This document shows positions 6,589 through 7,239 of a DNA stretch of 7,239 nt, in pieces. The stretch is taken from assembly GCA_011049095.1 (NCBI GenBank), contig DSDE01000056.1, forward strand, positions 1-7,239, given 5' to 3'. Position numbers and translations under genes: made by a program. Origin of the DNA: Fidelibacterota bacterium (GTDB lineage: Bacteria; Fidelibacterota; Fidelibacteria; Fidelibacterales; DSDE01). Each line of letters begins with the position of its first letter. The first letter of the stretch is position 1. The notes below the pieces were generated by a model. That model had not been told where the DNA came from, searched no databases, and saw only the letters and a program-made list of their open reading frames with translations.

Positions 6589-6945
6589 CTAATTTTTTTT
6601 CGCATTATCCTTGCCTTCAATTTGAGTACTATCTTGCTCTATTTCTTGCTTTTTTAATTCTCTCAGCTCCCGCTGCAATTCTTCATATTCCCGTTTTTTT
6701 CTGATGATAAATCGCTCTGTGAGAATGATCTTTTCCTTTAATCCAATTGGCGTGAGAATGTAGCGGTATTTTCGCTTATTTGGCGCTACTGTGAAATTCT
6801 CCATCTTGATGAGCCCCTTTTTAATCAGAGCTTTCAAAATATAATTCACCTTGCCCACACTGAGTCCCAAATCATCAGCTATCGCTTTTTGAGAATCAGC
6901 GGATTCGGCCTTGCGCAAAACTTCCAGATCAATTTCAGAAGACAT
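6589..6945 (-). CDS. MarR-type EPS-associated transcriptional regulator
   Basis: A 118-aa winged-helix protein. Residues 5-66 form the DNA-binding domain: the turn-helix segment SQKAIADDLGLSVGKVNYIL (18-37), recognition helix and wing KALIKKGLIKMENF (38-51), then NKRKYRYILTPIGLKEK (56-72). Residues 72-103 form a long charged helix, probably a dimerising coiled coil, followed by a polar tail. The phrase LSVGKVNYILKALIKKGLIK and the YILTP-G-KEK continuation fit the family named MarR-family EPS-associated transcriptional regulator, found beside exopolysaccharide genes; it lacks the longer MarR ligand domain. It is on the same strand as, and 183 nt upstream of, the UDP-GalNAcA enzymes, which are its likely targets. 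No convincing SD precedes the ATG at 6945. The last sense codons contain an A8 run. Activator or repressor action cannot be told from the sequence. Confidence 0.88.
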   Translation of the reverse strand: MSSEIDLEVLRKAESADSQKAIADDLGLSVGKVNYILKALIKKGLIKMENFTVAPNKRKYRYILTPIGLKEKIILTERFIIRKKREYEELQRELRELKKQEIEQDSTQIEGKDNAKKN

Positions 6946-7127
6946 TAATCAATTCTGGGAAAAAGTTGATAAATAACAAATCGGGTATCATCTCTTACTC
7001 AGTCTTTGATCTTCCCGTACAGCAGGCTTTCTCGGATTTGCTTTAGGTCAGCCGTTTTGCTCGTAACAGCAAAATATAAATTACAGTGGATGTGCGCATT
7101 GAATTTTGACATTGACCAAATATATGA
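6946..7127 (-). promoter_or_regulatory. Long, possibly structured 5' leader of the EPS regulator
   Basis: No credible gene is seen here. On the minus strand the segment can form a 7-bp hairpin (TTTTGCT/AGCAAAA, 7074-7055), a GGCT/AGCC pair (7053-7050 with 7028-7025), a 6-bp long-range stem CAAATC/GATTTG (7040-7035 with 6982-6977) and an alternative CGGG/CCCG pair (7017-7014 with 6985-6982). The last two share a base, so they compete at one position. The segment is less AT-rich than the DNA on either side. I do not recognise a known riboswitch; short stems of this kind also arise by chance. Confidence 0.3.
7055..7074. repeat. Perfect 7-bp inverted repeat (hairpin)
   Basis: TTTTGCT (7055-7061) and AGCAAAA (7068-7074) are exact reverse complements around a 6-nt loop. 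Neither strand has a T-tract after the stem, so it is not a standard terminator. In the regulator mRNA it would be a leader hairpin about 110-130 nt before the start codon; as DNA it could be an operator. Confidence 0.55.
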
Positions 7128-7141
7128 AAAACACTTATGAT
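7112..7141 (+). promoter_or_regulatory. Candidate sigma70-type promoter reading out of the window
   Basis: TTGACC (7112-7117, 5/6) and TATGAT (7136-7141, 5/6) are 18 nt apart on the plus strand. A second TTGACA (7106-7111) sits immediately before the -35, making a tandem TTGAC repeat. This is the best promoter match in the window. It would transcribe a plus-strand gene starting at or beyond the right edge, which cannot be seen. Its -10 overlaps the left end of a perfect palindrome. Confidence 0.45.
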
Positions 7142-7161
7142 TCAATAATTGAATCTGCCAA
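7134..7161 (-). promoter_or_regulatory. Candidate promoter for the EPS regulator gene
   Basis: On the minus strand TTGGCA (7161-7156, 5/6) and CATAAG (7139-7134, 4/6) are 16 nt apart. The spacer is taken up almost entirely by the 17-bp palindrome. Transcription would begin near 7127 and give a leader of about 180 nt. It overlaps the outward-facing plus-strand promoter, so the two could be divergent promoters under shared control. Confidence 0.3.
7139..7155. promoter_or_regulatory. Perfect 17-bp palindrome, candidate operator
   Basis: GATTCAAT (7139-7146) and ATTGAATC (7148-7155) are exact reverse complements around a single base at 7147. Length and symmetry suit a dimeric winged-helix repressor. 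The site covers the -10/start region of the plus promoter candidate and the spacer of the minus promoter candidate. Autoregulation by the EPS regulator encoded just downstream is a natural guess but is not shown by the sequence. Confidence 0.55.
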
Positions 7162-7219
7162 TTAATAAAAAAACCTAAACATTATCTGATACAAACAAAT
7201 ATTAAGAATTTCTTTCATT

Positions 7220-7235
7220 ATGAACTTATGTTCAT
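7220..7235. promoter_or_regulatory. GAAC-N4-GTTC palindrome, LexA-box-like
   Basis: ATGAAC (7220-7225) and GTTCAT (7230-7235) flank TTAT. The inner GAAC-N4-GTTC equals the core of the SOS box bound by Bacillus-type LexA; the outer bases are T/A rather than the preferred C/G. With one mismatch the symmetry extends by two further bases each side. The core would occur by chance about once per 65 kb, so one in this window is not by itself strong evidence. The gene it might control lies beyond the edge. Confidence 0.3.
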
Positions 7236-7239
7236 TATA

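Noticed and set aside
6593..6600. A8 run (minus strand) near the regulator stop as a programmed slippage site
   Set aside because: It sits in the last few codons, where a shift would change only the tail; there is no sign of a conserved downstream frame.
7029..7068. Resemblance of the AAAGC/GCAAA-rich leader to a c-di-GMP (GEMM) riboswitch
   Set aside because: The GACGCAAAGC core, tetraloop-receptor elements and GGGUAGCGGGG-like side could not be found in the expected order on either strand.
1..7239. CRISPR arrays, tRNA or rRNA genes, insertion sequences
   Set aside because: No regularly spaced repeats, no tRNA-like TTCGAATCC arm with matching acceptor stem, no rRNA sequence and no transposase motifs were seen on either strand.

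Overview
The window is a bacterial chromosomal segment of moderate GC content with dense coding on both strands. Nothing in it identifies the species. A lipoprotein GH97 glycosidase, a YhaM-type nuclease, an ECF-transporter S component and a Vi/O-antigen-type nucleotide-sugar pair would fit a Gram-negative lineage of the Bacteroidota/FCB kind (for example Calditrichota- or KSB1-like). This is a weak inference from gene content. Several genes have a clear AAGGAG-type Shine-Dalgarno (SD) site, which is less typical of classical Bacteroides.

Left block (1-1575, minus strand): a probable operon read right to left. It starts with a YhaM-like OB-fold/HD 3'-5' exoribonuclease, whose 3' end overlaps by 14 nt the start of a six-helix ECF transporter S component. 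A possible GTG-started gene follows directly and leaves the window at position 1; it may encode the ECF ATPase.

Middle (1576-3876): a 231-nt divergent regulatory region with candidate promoters in both directions and an 8-bp inverted repeat. It is followed on the plus strand by a 689-aa GH97 lipoprotein. Its four active-site and calcium-ligand glutamates match the spacing of the inverting alpha-glucosidase SusB exactly. A 122-nt convergent spacer (3877-3998) without a recognisable terminator separates it from the next block.

Right block (3999-6945, minus strand): a surface-polysaccharide block, again read right to left. It consists of a MarR-type EPS-associated regulator, a TviB/WbpO-type UDP-HexNAc 6-dehydrogenase and a TviC/WbpP-type UDP-GlcNAc C4-epimerase. 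Together the two enzymes would convert UDP-GlcNAc to UDP-GalNAcA, the building block of Vi antigen and some O-antigens. No glycosyltransferase, flippase or polymerase is present, so the rest of the polysaccharide genes must lie elsewhere.

Right edge (6946-7239): non-coding as far as can be seen, but rich in signals. There is a long regulator leader with several possible RNA stems, a perfect 17-bp palindrome lying across overlapping divergent promoter-like elements, and near the edge a GAAC-N4-GTTC element resembling a Gram-positive-type LexA box. This edge is the least ordinary part of the window. I see no complete novel system: the genes belong to known families, and the interest lies in the regulatory DNA and the gene pairings.
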